A stretch of DNA of 64,000 nt, from assembly GCA_905182985.1 (NCBI GenBank), contig CAJJDN010000072.1, forward strand, positions 175,044 to 239,043, read 5' to 3'. Shown piece after piece: positions 12,191 through 23,792 of this stretch (position 1 is its first letter; each line of letters opens with the position of its first letter). Origin of the DNA: Paramecium sonneborni. Lineage: Eukaryota > Ciliophora > Oligohymenophorea > Peniculida > Parameciidae. Below the pieces are notes generated by a model that saw only the letters and a program-made list of their open reading frames with translations, searched no databases and was not told the origin of the DNA. The position numbers and the translations under genes are program-made.

Positions 12191-15100
12191 TCATTCTATG
12201 ACCCCTAAGGCTATATGTAATTTATCTACCAATAATGCACCACCTATATCAATTGCTGCACTATATAAATCAGCAATTTCTAATTTCATTTTGATTAACG
12301 ATTATTCTTAAACGTCAATTCTCTCTTCCAACTCTTTTACTTAATTTCTATATTTATTCTCTATCTAAGAATTTGCTTAGAAAGCTCTCTCTAAAATTGT
12401 TTGATACTCTTTTGATATTTTAAAACGATCATCATTTAAATTATTATTTTAATCTTCTATTTCTTTCGGTTTCGTAGTTTCATTTCCTTATCCTTATATA
12501 TTATTATCAAAAATTACTCAAATTGTTTGCTTCTTCTAATTATTAGAAAGCCAAGGATTCTCTATGACTAACTAATATACTTGTTCTTATTTAAGCTACA
12601 CTATTTCTTTGAATAGTTTTATCTAATCTTTATATTTATAAATCTGATATTAAAAATTCTAATTCTGCTATCTTTTGTTCATAAGATTAAATTTTTTCTT
12701 TGCAATTACATTTCTATTCTGTAATCTTAATTTTAGACTCATCTTATAAAACTTTTGTTTAATCCTCTTTCAAAGATTTAATTTACTATTGAAGTTCTTA
12801 TTTAAGTTTTTTCTCTTTTTCATAAGCTTATTTCATTTGTGTATTTTATAATTTATATTAATCTAGAGTCTAAGATAATGCTTCTTCCATTTAAATATTA
12901 TATTGTTCAAGTTCAGAGATGATTTCCTGCTCTTTTTAAATTTCTTGATTTTTTTCTTTTAACGCTTTTTATTGTTCAGCAATTTTTGCTTATAATAAAA
13001 CTTTTTCCTACATTGATTCTGCTAATTATTGTTTGCTTTTTAACAAAGTTGTTCTCATACTTGCAAGTTGAACTTTTGCTTCTTCTAATTACTTTTAAGA
13101 ATCAATATTTAGCAATTTTTATTGCTCCACCTATTATTACAGATTTCTCAATTCCTCCTTATTTCTATAATAAATATTAAATATATTATACTATTCCAAA
13201 GACTCATTAATTCTTGTAACTTCATTACCATATACTTGTGTCTAAGGATGAGATTATGAATCAGAACACTCCATATTTAATATTATATTACTTATTAACT
13301 TTATTCCAATTTCAATTAATACTAACATAGTTCTAATTCATATTCTAATTGTTGTATTCTTTACTCAGATAGTTATTGAGTCATTTAATAGGTCTAAAAC
13401 TTTTCTTAAATGGCTCTTCTTAATAATAATAGTGGTTCTACTAACTCTTTTTGATCCATCAAAAAATTGGGCACATTCTCAACTTATCTCAATAAATATT
13501 AGACTTCGCTATTGTAATCATTTAGTATTTTTTGATTACTCTCATATTTTGTTTACCAAATTTATATTTAGGTTTTTAATCGATTTATTTATTATTCTGA
13601 TTTTGATCTTACATTTGTTTCATGAATCTATTTTTCTGATTAAATAATTTAAGTCTTTGACTCATGATTTAATCTAGTCATATGAAATTCTTAACTTAAA
13701 ATTTCATCTAATTTAAATTATAAATCTTCTATTAATTAATCCTTTTATGCCAATTCTGATTCATATCTTTATTTTAATGTATCAAAATCCTATTATTTTA
13801 GATTTAGATTTAATAATTGTTCTTCAATAATGTTTTCAGATTCATTTGATGGAGCCATAATGAATTAATTCTAAATTTAAAATCAACTATATTACTTCTA
13901 TTTTTTTTTCTTTTTAGCGAGCATCTATTTATTTCGAAAGCTGTTACTCTAAACTTTCATTTTTTTGTAATAATGCTTAAATAGTTCCTGATGTTAGATT
14001 TTTCATATCTTAAATTTATTCATTTTTATCTTTCACTTAATTTTCTAGATTCTATAGCTTTTCATTTTAGCTTTGAATTTATATAATCATAGATTCATTT
14101 AATTATTTTAATTGTTCTTTTTCAACATTATTTTATTACAAATTATTAGCATTATTATCTTCTAAAAGTTTTACTTTATCTTCTTAATCTTTAAATTATT
14201 TTTCATATTTTTTCATCATATCTTAATAGATATATTTTTCAATCATTCCATCAATTTTATTTTGAAGTTGTTAAATTAATAAATTTTACTCGTTAATTTT
14301 AATATCTTTATTAATTAATAATTAATTCTCACTTTAAGATTTCTATTATTTTGTTTCAAATTCTTTTTATTTATTGTCACTTTAAAACATCTATTCCGTT
14401 GTTTTTTAAGTTATTTTATTATTAAATGACTCTTGACCAGAAGAGATAACTGAAACTTTTGAAAAATCTAAGGATTAATCTTAAACTTCACCACTATTGT
14501 CAATTAAATATTTTTTACTCATTATCTAAATCACAAATTTTAGTAATTTTAAAGTTAGCAATCAATTTAGCTTTTTTATCTGGACACTTATCAAGATCTA
14601 ATGTTTCTTAGAATTCTAAGTGGAATCTAAAAAAAGATCTCTTTTACCTACGTTTTATTAATTCAAATATTGAGTAAAGTCAAAGTTATGAAAACCAGCA
14701 GTTTTTTATCCTTTCTCAGTTACGAGTAAAACAACTAATTAGGCCTAATTATCTTCTGATTTTCCATTTTGGGTTAGATTTGTTATTATGTTGAATTGAA
14801 GAGTTTCNTAATTTAAATTATAAATCTTCTATTAATTAATCCTTTTATGCCAATTCTGATTCATATCTTTATTTTAATGTATCAAAATCCTATTATTTTA
14901 GATTTAGATTTAATAATTGTTCTTCAATAATGTTTTCAGATTCATTTGATGGAGCCATAATGAATTAATTCTAAATTTAAAATCAACTATATTACTTCTA
15001 TTTTTTTTTCTTTTTAGCGAGCATCTATTTATTTCGAAAGCTGTTACTCTAAACTTTCATTTTTTTGTAATAATGCTTAAATAGTTCCTGATGTTAGATT

Positions 15101-16099
15101 TTTCATATCTTAAATTTATTCATTTTTATCTTTCACTTAATTTTCTAGATTCTATAGCTTTTCATTTTAGCTTTGAATTTATATAATCATAGATTCATTT
15201 AATTATTTTAATTGTTCTTTTTCAACATTATTTTATTACAAATTATTAGCATTATTATCTTCTAAAAGTTTTACTTTATCTTCTTAATCTTTAAATTATT
15301 TTTCATATTTTTTCATCATATCTTAATAGATATATTTTTCAATCATTCCATCAATTTTATTTTGAAGTTGTTAAATTAATAAATTTTACTCGTTAATTTT
15401 AATATCTTTATTAATTAATAATTAATTCTCACTTTAAGATTTCTATTATTTTGTTTCAAATTCTTTTTATTTATTGTCACTTTAAAACATCTATTCCGTT
15501 GTTTTTTAAGTTATTTTATTATTAAATGACTCTTGACCAGAAGAGATAACTGAAACTTTTGAAAAATCTAAGGATTAATCTTAAACTTCACCACTATTGT
15601 CAATTAAATATTTTTTACTCATTATCTAAATCACAAATTTTAGTAATTTTAAAGTTAGCAATCAATTTAGCTTTTTTATCTGGACACTTATCAAGATCTA
15701 ATGTTTCTTAGAATTCTAAGTGGAATCTAAAAAAAGATCTCTTTTACCTACGTTTTATTAATTCAAATATTGAGTAAAGTCAAAGTTATGAAAACCAGCA
15801 GTTTTTTATCCTTTCTCAGTTACGAGTAAAACAACTAATTAGGCCTAATTATCTTCTGATTTTCCATTTTGGGTTAGATTTGTTATTATGTTGAATTGAA
15901 GAGTTTCATTGATTATTGCAACACCATTTTGTAATTCATAATTAGATTGAGTTTCCATTTTTAAAGAACCTAAGATATTACTAAGAAATTTAGGTTTACC
16001 TTTTTTTATTACTACTTAGATCTTGCACTAAAAATGCACTAACAATTAAACATTCAAGATGGTGGCTTCAACTAAGAATTTATATCTTTTTCTATTCAT
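12191..16099 (-). CDS. NT-C2 domain coiled-coil protein (EEIG1/EHBP1-type), split by assembly repeat
   Basis: ATG at 16099 (MNRKRYKFLVEATI), TGA at 12191. The N-terminal ~150 residues match the NT-C2 fold: a basic edge strand, then VVIKKGKPKFLSN, LQFNIITNL and GFHNFDFTQY. The rest is a long Gln/Glu/Lys coiled coil ending LLVDKLHIALGVIE. Introns include a 25-nt one just upstream of the internal Met (13863-13887, repeated in the second copy) and a 25-nt one near 12495-12519. In the window the gene is interrupted by a perfect 1099-bp repeat and an N at 14808. The likely true gene runs 16099-14809 and then 13708-12191. NT-C2 proteins in other organisms link membranes or endosomes to the cytoskeleton. 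Confidence 0.75.
13709..14807. repeat. First copy of a perfect 1099-bp direct repeat flanking an N
   Basis: Identical, as far as I can see by eye, to 14809-15907, with a single N at 14808 between them. Both copies carry the same middle part of the NT-C2 gene. The layout fits two contig ends that overlap but were joined with a placeholder gap. Confidence 0.85.
14809..15907. repeat. Second copy of the 1099-bp direct repeat
   Basis: See 13709-14807. This copy continues without a break into the 5' end of the NT-C2 gene, so the reading frame from 16099 runs cleanly through it. Confidence 0.85.
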
Positions 16100-16337
16100 T
16101 AATAAAGAATAAAACAAAAAATTACAAAATTAATAAGCAGCAATAATTTTATTATTATTTAAGAGGAATTAATTAATAAAAATATTTATAAATAGGAATA
16201 AAAATAACATAATAAGTTGATCAAAGACATGTATAAATTGAATATCTAATAAATGATTGAGAATAATAATGAATATAATACAATTATATGATGACATCTA
16301 CAAATAGTAGAAATCAATACAATTATTTTATTAATTA

Positions 16338-17114
16338 TCAATTTTTAAGATTGCCAATATAATCTTGTTCTAAAAAAGCGTGTCCTTTAACCCAAGAATG
16401 AAATTAGTTAAATAATTTAGTACAATCTTTTCCTGCTCCTAACATTAATTTTTCTGATCCTCCAGGATGATAATCCATGTAAATTGAAATATCATATACT
16501 TTTCCATTTAAAACTGTCCATACATCTCCAGGTTTATTATGTTTAGAAATTTCTTCAGCAGTATAATTTTTAAAAGCTGGTCGATTTTTTCTTGGCTATT
16601 AAACATATTATATTTGTCCCCCTTTTACTTGAACCTTTTCTCTCTTTGATACCTCCTCTTGAGGAAGTAAAGGGGCCACAAATCTACTTTCTGCAAAATT
16701 AGGTTTACTTGACAAAAAAGCTCCTGTACTTTAATTAAAAGAAGAAACCATTTTGTTTAGTTATTCAAATGTTATATCTGTTGATTCAGTTTTACGTCCA
16801 TTTCTATATTTCTCTTTATTTATCTTACCATCTTTTGGCTCATAAGTATATCTAACCTCTTTTTAAGATGTAGAATCCATTGAATTTTTTACTCCTGGTA
16901 CAAACAAATATACAAAACGATTATCTAAACATTCTTCAAAATTCAGTTTTTACATCTTATCAGATTGAAGGAGGATTTTATCAGTCATTTAATATTTTTT
17001 ATAGTCCATTATGATGTAATTTAGAATTATGAGAAGCTCTTCTTTTGTAGCTTTTAGATGTAGGATTTCATCTATTCTATCATCTGTAACAATTGAAGTT
17101 ATCTTATCTTCCAT
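16338..17114 (-). CDS. Cytochrome b5 domain protein
   Basis: Single exon, ATG 17114 to TGA 16338; 258 aa. The C-terminal ~85 residues are a cytochrome b5 heme-binding domain: KPGDVWTVLNGKVYDIS, then YMDYHPGGSEKLML with the axial His in HPGG. A second His candidate lies in FHSWVKGH. The N-terminal ~170 residues are charged and contain no membrane span, so the protein is probably soluble. Such N-terminally extended b5 proteins occur in the NCB5OR/CYB5D groups, but no reductase domain is present here. Role inferred: electron carrier for a desaturase or hydroxylase. Confidence 0.85.
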
Positions 17115-17619
17115 ACGCAATTTGCAAACTTAAATAAAAATATTTATTTTAGAATTTGAGAAATATTTTTTAATTTTTAATTAAGAACTTTTGTTATTGT
17201 AAAGAATACAACTTACTAAAAACTCTTATATATGGAAGAATTTTTTATTTCAATTTTAAATTTTTTGTTTCAATTTCTCTAAATTTAATTTATTATTCAA
17301 GCTTAAAGAAAATCTTTAGAATTCAAACTTATAATAACTAATTTTACTCTTTCTTTTAATCTAAAAAGGTAAAAATAACAAATAGATTGAGAAAATTAAA
17401 AAAATACGGGTATTTATAAATTTTAGCCTTCAATTAATAGATAATTGATTGATTTAATTTTTGAATGAAATTAATCATTAAGAATCAAAGAAAAATATTT
17501 TGAATTGGTTTATTAAAGAATAAATAAAAATTGAAATAAATGAATATAAATATTGAATAATCAAAATTAATTGATTTTATCCTGTATATAATGTTTCTAC
17601 ATGAATTACTATTAACATT
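17115..17619. other. Intergenic, no gene seen
   Basis: About 500 bp of AT-rich sequence between the cytochrome b5 start codon (-) and the tRNA gene (+). It would hold the cytochrome b5 promoter. Confidence 0.5.
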
Positions 17620-17691
17620 TCCGGTATAGTCTAGTGGTTAGGATATCAGGTTTTCACCCTGGGGACCCGGGTTCAATCCCCGGTATCGGAA
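17620..17691 (+). tRNA. tRNA-Glu, anticodon UUC
   Basis: The 7-bp acceptor stem pairs TCCGGTA with TATCGGA (one G-U), followed by discriminator A. The anticodon arm is TCAGG-TTTTCAC-CCTGG, giving UUC for Glu. The T arm is a strong 5-bp stem with the loop TTCAATC, matching the internal B box of RNA polymerase III. There is no intron and no encoded CCA. Its GC content stands out sharply from the surroundings. Confidence 0.95.
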
Positions 17692-17694
17692 AAA

Positions 17695-17700
17695 TTTTTT
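17695..17700 (+). terminator. RNA polymerase III T-run
   Basis: Six T residues start four bases after the tRNA discriminator base, the usual Pol III termination signal. Confidence 0.7.
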
Positions 17701-17796
17701 GTTTAAAATAAAAAATTCGTTTTTAAGCTTCAGTTTTCGGTTGTTTTAAGAATAATATTGAAAAAGAATACTTGGCAGAAATTTTACAATAAATAA

Positions 17797-18972
17797 TCAA
17801 GAAATATTTACAAAACAATTTTTAAATTTATTATTGACTATTTCTTTAATCTTTTGTCTAGTTTCTCTCTTTTTTGAACCTTTTGCCATAATTATTGCAT
17901 TATATTCTGCTCCATGATTCCAGATATAGACATCACTATTGAATTCTGATAGTCTTTGTCGTATTCCAGAGAATTTATCATTTGTTGCTAAAAGTAAAGC
18001 CTAAATAGATATTTGAACTAATGGTTACAATTGAATCTTAATAAAATAATATAATACAATAATAATGATTGTGTTTGTCATAGCAATAATTGTGCCTATG
18101 GCTGCATAAGATAAAGTATTATCAAGCATGCATTCTAAAAATGTGCCGATATTAAAGAGCAATTCACATAAAAATAACATAGTAATTGCATGCATATTCA
18201 AATAATGAGTATAAAAATATTTAGATGGATTCCCACCTATTAAATCTTTATAATTATGAATGAATTATTATAGTTATTCTTTGTCAGTAATAAAATTTGG
18301 TTGGATGTATTCTACAAATAAAAAGATGCCCACAAATGACAAGATTATTCTCAATGAAGCATAGTACAATTCATTATTCTAATTTAATTAATGTTAATCA
18401 ACAGGATGACTAATAACATCTAGATCCTCAAGGATTTCATGAGCATTTCTCGATATTTGAAACATTGTTAAAATAGACACATGTATACATAATGTAAAAG
18501 AGGATAAATATTCTAATCTTTACATAGCAAATGGATATGTTTTTGTTGGTTGAAAGGTTTTGGCTTTAATACCACAATAGATTGCAAACACAATGACTAT
18601 TGAATTTAACATACAATCAAAACTTTCCTCTGTCAAATGAACACTTGAACTTGTTAACCCTGAGTAAAAAGCTTAAACTGCATATGCAGAATAAATAAAA
18701 GCTATAATAGCTGCATATTTATAATCTGGACTTCCAAAAATGAATTTCAGTAATTGAGAATCTTGATTTTTTTCAATTTCAGGTTCAAAATGATGATGGT
18801 GATCATCTTCATGATTATGATCATCATGATCATGGTGATGATGATCGTGATCGTGATCGCAATGATCATGATCATGATTTTTATGATTATGATGATCCTT
18901 ATGAGTAGAGGTATCACAAATATGGTTATGCTCTCCACAATCACATAATGTTAATGATTATTATTCTGACAT
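17797..18972 (-). CDS. Cation-diffusion-facilitator-like protein, ZnT6-like with degenerate metal site
   Basis: Single exon, ATG 18972 to TGA 17797; 391 aa. The N-terminal ~60 residues are extremely His/Asp-rich (HDHDHCDHDHDHHHH), then come six or so membrane spans and a soluble C-terminal domain. The overall order matches zinc transporters of the ZnT5/6/7 group. In transmembrane segment 2 the usual metal-binding pattern is replaced by ESFDCMLNS, and in segment 5 by NMHAITMLFLCE. The HxxxD metal site of active transporters is therefore not visible. ZnT6 in animals also lacks it and works as a non-transporting partner. Its start codon is only 25 bp from the divergent glucosidase start. Confidence 0.75.
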
Positions 18973-18997
18973 TTAATTAAATAAATAATAACATTTG
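18973..18997. promoter_or_regulatory. 25-bp gap between divergent start codons
   Basis: The ZnT6-like gene and the GH31 gene start in opposite directions 25 bp apart. The sequence is A/T only apart from a single C. Any shared promoter must be very short or lie inside coding sequence. Confidence 0.5.
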
Positions 18998-21529
18998 ATG
19001 TTAATAATCATTTTGTTAAATTTATTACTATCAGTAGACACGCGTTATGCTGCTACAAAAGTTCAAGATACTGTGCCTTTTAAATAATTTAAAATTCATA
19101 CTACTGAAACAAAAGTATCAAAAGCAGGACATTAAATACAATTAGTATAGCATCTCATTTTGGAAATTAGATAAGAAAAACCTGATTAAATTGATATTCA
19201 AATCTATGATGAAGCAAAAAATCATTTTAGAATACCATCAACTCCTGTATTTGAATTCAATTATAATAGCCATTTGATTATCATGATATTAAGGATCCTC
19301 AATAATTTGATAATTATGATTACAGCATTAAAGTAGAAGATAATCCATTTAAAATAAGAGTTTAAAGAGATAATGCAACAATTTTTACAATAACAGATTT
19401 AATTTTTAGTGAAACATATATTGAATTTACTCATATTCCACAAAACAAATAAATGTGGGGTTTAGGAGAAAGAAATTAAGTTGGATTTCGTTTTAGATAA
19501 GGGATATATACATTATATGCAAGGGATTAACCAAATATAATAGAAGATGGTAAGAGACCTGGAAAACATGTATATTCAAGTCATCCAGTGTTATTGAGTA
19601 TGGAAGAAAGTGAGAAATTCAATATAATGTTTTATAAAACTTCATCTCCAATGGATGTGAATTATGAGTAGGATTAAATGAAATTTATAACAATAGGAGG
19701 AATTATACATATAAAGTTATTTCTTGGTGATAAATCTCCTAGGACTGTAATTAAAAAATACCATTAATATTTAGGAGGTTGGATGCTTCCACCATTTTGG
19801 GGATTTGGATTTCATTAATGTAGATGGGGATATAAAAATGGTAGTGTTTTAATAGATGTTGTACAATAGTATTAGAAAAATAAGATACCAATAGATATAA
19901 TTTGGACCGATTTAGATTATATGAATGATAGATAAATATTTTCAGTTGATAAACATAGATTTCCAAAGAAAGATTTCTAATATTTAAAAGGATTAGGTGT
20001 TAGATATATTCCATTATTGGATGTAGCAGTAGGAGTAAAATATGGAGTTGAAGATGAAGGTTTTAAAAAAGGAACAGAATATGATGTTTTTTTATATTCT
20101 CCTAATACTGGTTATCGATTTTAGGGTTATGTATGGCCAGGAGATTCTTATTTTCCTGATTTCTTTCATCCAAATATTAGTGAATATTGGAATGAAATGC
20201 ATTAACATTTATATAAATAAGTAGAATTTGATGGTCTTTGGGTTGATATGAATGAACCAGCAAATTTTTGTGAAGGTGAATGCAATTGGAGTAATAAACT
20301 ATATGATCATACAAAAAGAGATGATAAATTAAACAAAGAAATAATATTCCCATATATTCCAGGTGAAATACCATTAGCAAACAAAACATTGCCTCCTCAT
20401 TTATTACATCATGGATAATATTTACATAAAGATGTTCATAATCTTTATGGAATCATGGATTCTTATTATACTTATTAAGCTCAAAAGGCTTTAGGTAAAA
20501 TACAACCATTTTAGATTACCAGATCAACATTCCCAGGTACTGGAAAATATGCTTAACATTGGACAGGTGATAATGGAGCATCATGGGATTTCCTATATTT
20601 ATCATTAGGATAAATATTTTAATTTTAAATATTTGGAATTCCTATGGTTGGAGCTGATGTTTGTGGATTCATGGAAGATACAAATGATAAACTTTGTAGT
20701 AGATGGATATAATTAGCTTTATTTTATCCTTTTTTTAGAAACCATAATAATGATTTATCAAAACCATAAGAATTCTACAAACTTGGATTTCATGTTATTT
20801 AATCTGCTCAAAAAAACATCCATTTAAGATATTCATTATTAAAATGGTTTTATTCCATTTTTATTAGAGAATAAAATCATGGTTCAAGTATATTATTATA
20901 ATAAATAATAATTAGTAATTAATCCCTTATTTTTCATCTTTCCTCAGGATTATCTAACATACAGAGATTTCGTAATGGATACTTAATTAATTATTGGAGA
21001 AGAATTGATGGGTGCTCCTATCTTAAATGAAGGAATGACTAGAATTGCATATTTTCCTGATTCAAACTGGTATGATCTTATTACAGGATTAGAATTAAAG
21101 GGTTAATAGGATCATAATCTTTATTGTTCATATAATGGAATTGTACCTATATTCATTAGAAGTGGATACTTAGTGATATAAAATACTAAAGAAACAATTA
21201 AGAATTTAAAATCTTTAGATAATCATTATAGAATTATTGCTGCTCTCAAAAATTAAGAAGCTATAGGAGTATTTGCAGATTTAGATGATTTTGAAGATGA
21301 AGAAAAAGCACTTCAAGCAACTATCATTAATTTTAAAATTTTAATTGATGAAAATGATGTTACAATCACAATAACTCAAAGCCATTCAGAATTAATAATT
21401 GATGAGATATTAATTTATGGATTAGAATGTTCATATAAGTAATGCATATCTGGATATTATAAATATAACTCTATATTTAAAGGTCCATTTAGTTTGGGAC
21501 AAGATAAAACAGAATTAAAACTAAAATGA
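18998..21529 (+). CDS. Glycoside hydrolase family 31 alpha-glucosidase
   Basis: ATG 18998, introns 19247-19269 (23 nt) and 20888-20915 (28 nt), TGA 21527-21529; 826 aa. A signal peptide (MLIIILLNLLLSV) precedes the catalytic domain. Family signatures: QMWGLGERNQ, the active-site DLDYMND-type motif (IIWTDLDYM), the nucleophile motif GLWVDMNEPANF, and the acid/base region HWTGDNGASW followed by VGADVCGF. All expected catalytic aspartates are present. The C-terminal beta domains are complete. It should hydrolyse alpha-1,4 or related glucosides in the ER, lysosome/food vacuole or outside the cell. No ER-retention tail is evident. Confidence 0.93.
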
Positions 21530-21607
21530 TATATTTATTGTTCAGTAAATAGATTTACTTATAATTTTAACATTTAAAATAAAGATGATTTTATTAAATA
21601 AATAATT

Positions 21608-21820
21608 TCATCTTTTATGGTGTTTCTTATGATGTTTATCTTTTTTATGTCTATGTTTTTTGTGTTTCTTTCTTTTCGATCTACTTCTACTTGAATCTGA
21701 GGAGGAATCAGAAGATGAATCACTATCTGAATCAGAAGAACTACTGCTTTCAGGTAATTTTTATTTGATTTCTCCTTATTTTGTAAAAGTTTGTTAAATC
21801 AATTATGGTTGTTATTAAAC

Positions 21821-21906
<86 letters not shown>

Positions 21907-23332
21907 GTAATTATTATTGCTGAGATGGTTGTTCTGTAATTCCCCATCTTAATTCTTCCTAGAATTTTTCAACATAAGCATAATCCACTAATTTTAATTT
22001 AAGTTTTTCATTTTTATACTCAAATATTTTATTTCGATCATTGATTAATCTTTTAGCATCTCTCTCATTCTCATATCTAACAAATGCTACATTTCTGGTA
22101 TTACCTGTTTAACGGTCTATAGGTATTTTTAATTCTTTAATTTTGCCCTCTTTTCTAAATAATTCCATTAATTCTAAATGACTAGCTTTTTCTGGTAAAT
22201 TCTTGATGAGAATCGTATCTTCCACTGCTCCTGAAAGTGTTGCCTTTAATTCTTCTTAAGTCATTTTGCCTTTATTAATTCGTTCTAACTATCTTAAGTC
22301 ATTTCGTAACTTTTCTATTTTATCCTTCAACCACTTTTTACAATCATCATAAGATATTAAAACTTAATATATTCTGGTACTCTTTGCAAATTTGATTTTA
22401 TCCTCATTAGCTATTACAACTGGTAAATGAGGTTCAACAAATTAATCATTATGAAAAGTACCTCCTTTTGAACCTAAATCAACTAAACAAACTTGTGATT
22501 AATTGTTCACAAATATAGCAGCATGTCTTCTAGATATAGAAGGATGAGCTAAATGAACATGATTTCGTTAATGAGATCCAAAATATAAAAATGCTGAATG
22601 TTTCATCTCTATTTTTGGTAAGTTCTCACCCTCTTAATAATAATTAATTTATATTTTACCTTTCAAAACTTTCAATTCTACTTTAGGAATCATTTTCGAT
22701 TCTTATTCTATTGGAAATGTCATCAATAACCATTTGTCTTAATCTTCATAATTATTAATATCAGTTCTAATTTGTTCAAGCAATCTTCCAATTTAATTCT
22801 ATCCTTTTCCATCTACCACTCCCCAATATTAATTACTAGGAGTTAAATGAGTAAATGTATGAATTAATTAATAGTTATTTGTGGCTCTTAATGAATCTCT
22901 GATATCTGCATTCCTTCTAAACTTGTCTCTTAATAATACTTCCATTATTCGTAATCTTTATTTTGTCCAATGAGGTGGATCATCTATATGTTGAGCAATC
23001 TAATATACTTCTTATACAGATTATGCCTATTCTAATCAATTATTTATATTTACACTAACAAATTTCTATCTCATCTCCTCATCCTATGTTCTAGCAGATT
23101 AATATGCAGCATATACTGAATTATAAATAAGTCCCTATTTTATATATATTCATCATTCTACTTAATAATAAACAGCACATGGATATTCATTTGCTAAAAA
23201 TTCAAATTAATCTGTAAATGACTCAATTCTCTCCATTCTCTACTTTCGAAACAAAAAGTCAGCCTACTCCTCATATCTTTACAGCTCAGCCTAAAATTAT
23301 GCATTCTTCTCTATCTAAGCAAAAAGAGACAT
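21608..23332 (-). CDS. NADAR-FHA-RRM fusion protein with poly-Gln and acidic/basic tail
   Basis: ATG 23332, introns 23135-23161 and 23027-23053 (27 nt each), TGA 21608; 556 aa. Domains in order: a short helical N-terminus; a NADAR/YbiA fold (residues ~40-175; YNSVYAAYQSARTQ, HWTKQRLRIMEVLLRDKF, YWGVVDGKGQNQIGRLLEQI); an FHA domain (~190-300; FGSHQR, HPSISRRHAA, LVDLGSKGGTFHND); an RRM (~355-430; ILIKNLPEKASHLELMELF, TRNVAFVRYENE); a run of nearly 30 Gln all encoded by TAA; then Ser/Asp-rich, Arg/Ser and Lys/His-rich segments like those of spliceosomal proteins. The NADAR Glu-His of the usual S/T-V-E-H motif is replaced by Tyr-Ala. Role inferred: nuclear RNA-processing factor that reads phosphothreonine and perhaps ADP-ribose. 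Confidence 0.85.
21821..21906. repeat. TTA trinucleotide microsatellite coding poly-Gln
   Basis: About 86 bp of uninterrupted TTA units on the plus strand. On the minus strand, in the frame of the NADAR-FHA-RRM gene, every unit is TAA, read as Gln. In the standard code this would be a row of stops. Confidence 0.9.
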
Positions 23333-23792
23333 CCTAATAATTATTTTATAATAATAGTTTTTCTTTATATGATATTTCTAATGTTTTTTCAATTTATTAT
23401 TAATCTTTCATCTAATATTCTTTTCTTCAAAAATAATTCAAATATTTAACTTAAAAATCTCTAAAATATTATTTATCTCAAAACACTTTCAGCAAAATAT
23501 AAACAAATAATTTTCACTCAAAAGACAGACTAGTTTGTATTTTAGAATCTCCATTAAACAACAAAAAGCTTTTTTGATGATAATTAAATTTAGATTAAAT
23601 TTATTAGTATTTCAATTATCAAATAAGAAATGTATTTTAAGATAAATTATTATTCAAAAGTTAATAAATTTATCGATTACTAGAATAGCTTCAAAATCTT
23701 AATGATAATTTTATTAGGTTTTAGAGAAAACGATGAAAATTATTATATTTTATGATGGTTTTATTTATTTTGTAAATTATTCTAGAAATTTA
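23333..23792. other. Divergent intergenic region, 460 bp
   Basis: AT-rich sequence between the NADAR-FHA-RRM start codon (-) and the next plus-strand start. No gene or motif recognised. Confidence 0.5.

Noticed and set aside
13709..15907. Real tandem duplication inside the NT-C2 gene
   Set aside because: Perfect identity ending exactly at an N, and a frame that needs only one copy, favour an assembly artefact. The same holds for the other two N sites.
18754..18948. Overlapping plus- and minus-strand frames of Met/Ile-rich peptides
   Set aside because: They are shadows of the His/Asp-rich N-terminus of the ZnT6-like gene read in wrong frames under the standard code.
19247..19269. A frameshift in the GH31 glucosidase
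   Set aside because: A 23-nt GTA...TAG intron accounts for it; the joined frame matches the family.
21821..21906. CRISPR-like or telomeric repeat
   Set aside because: It is a plain TTA microsatellite within a coding frame, with no spacers and no ciliate telomere motif.
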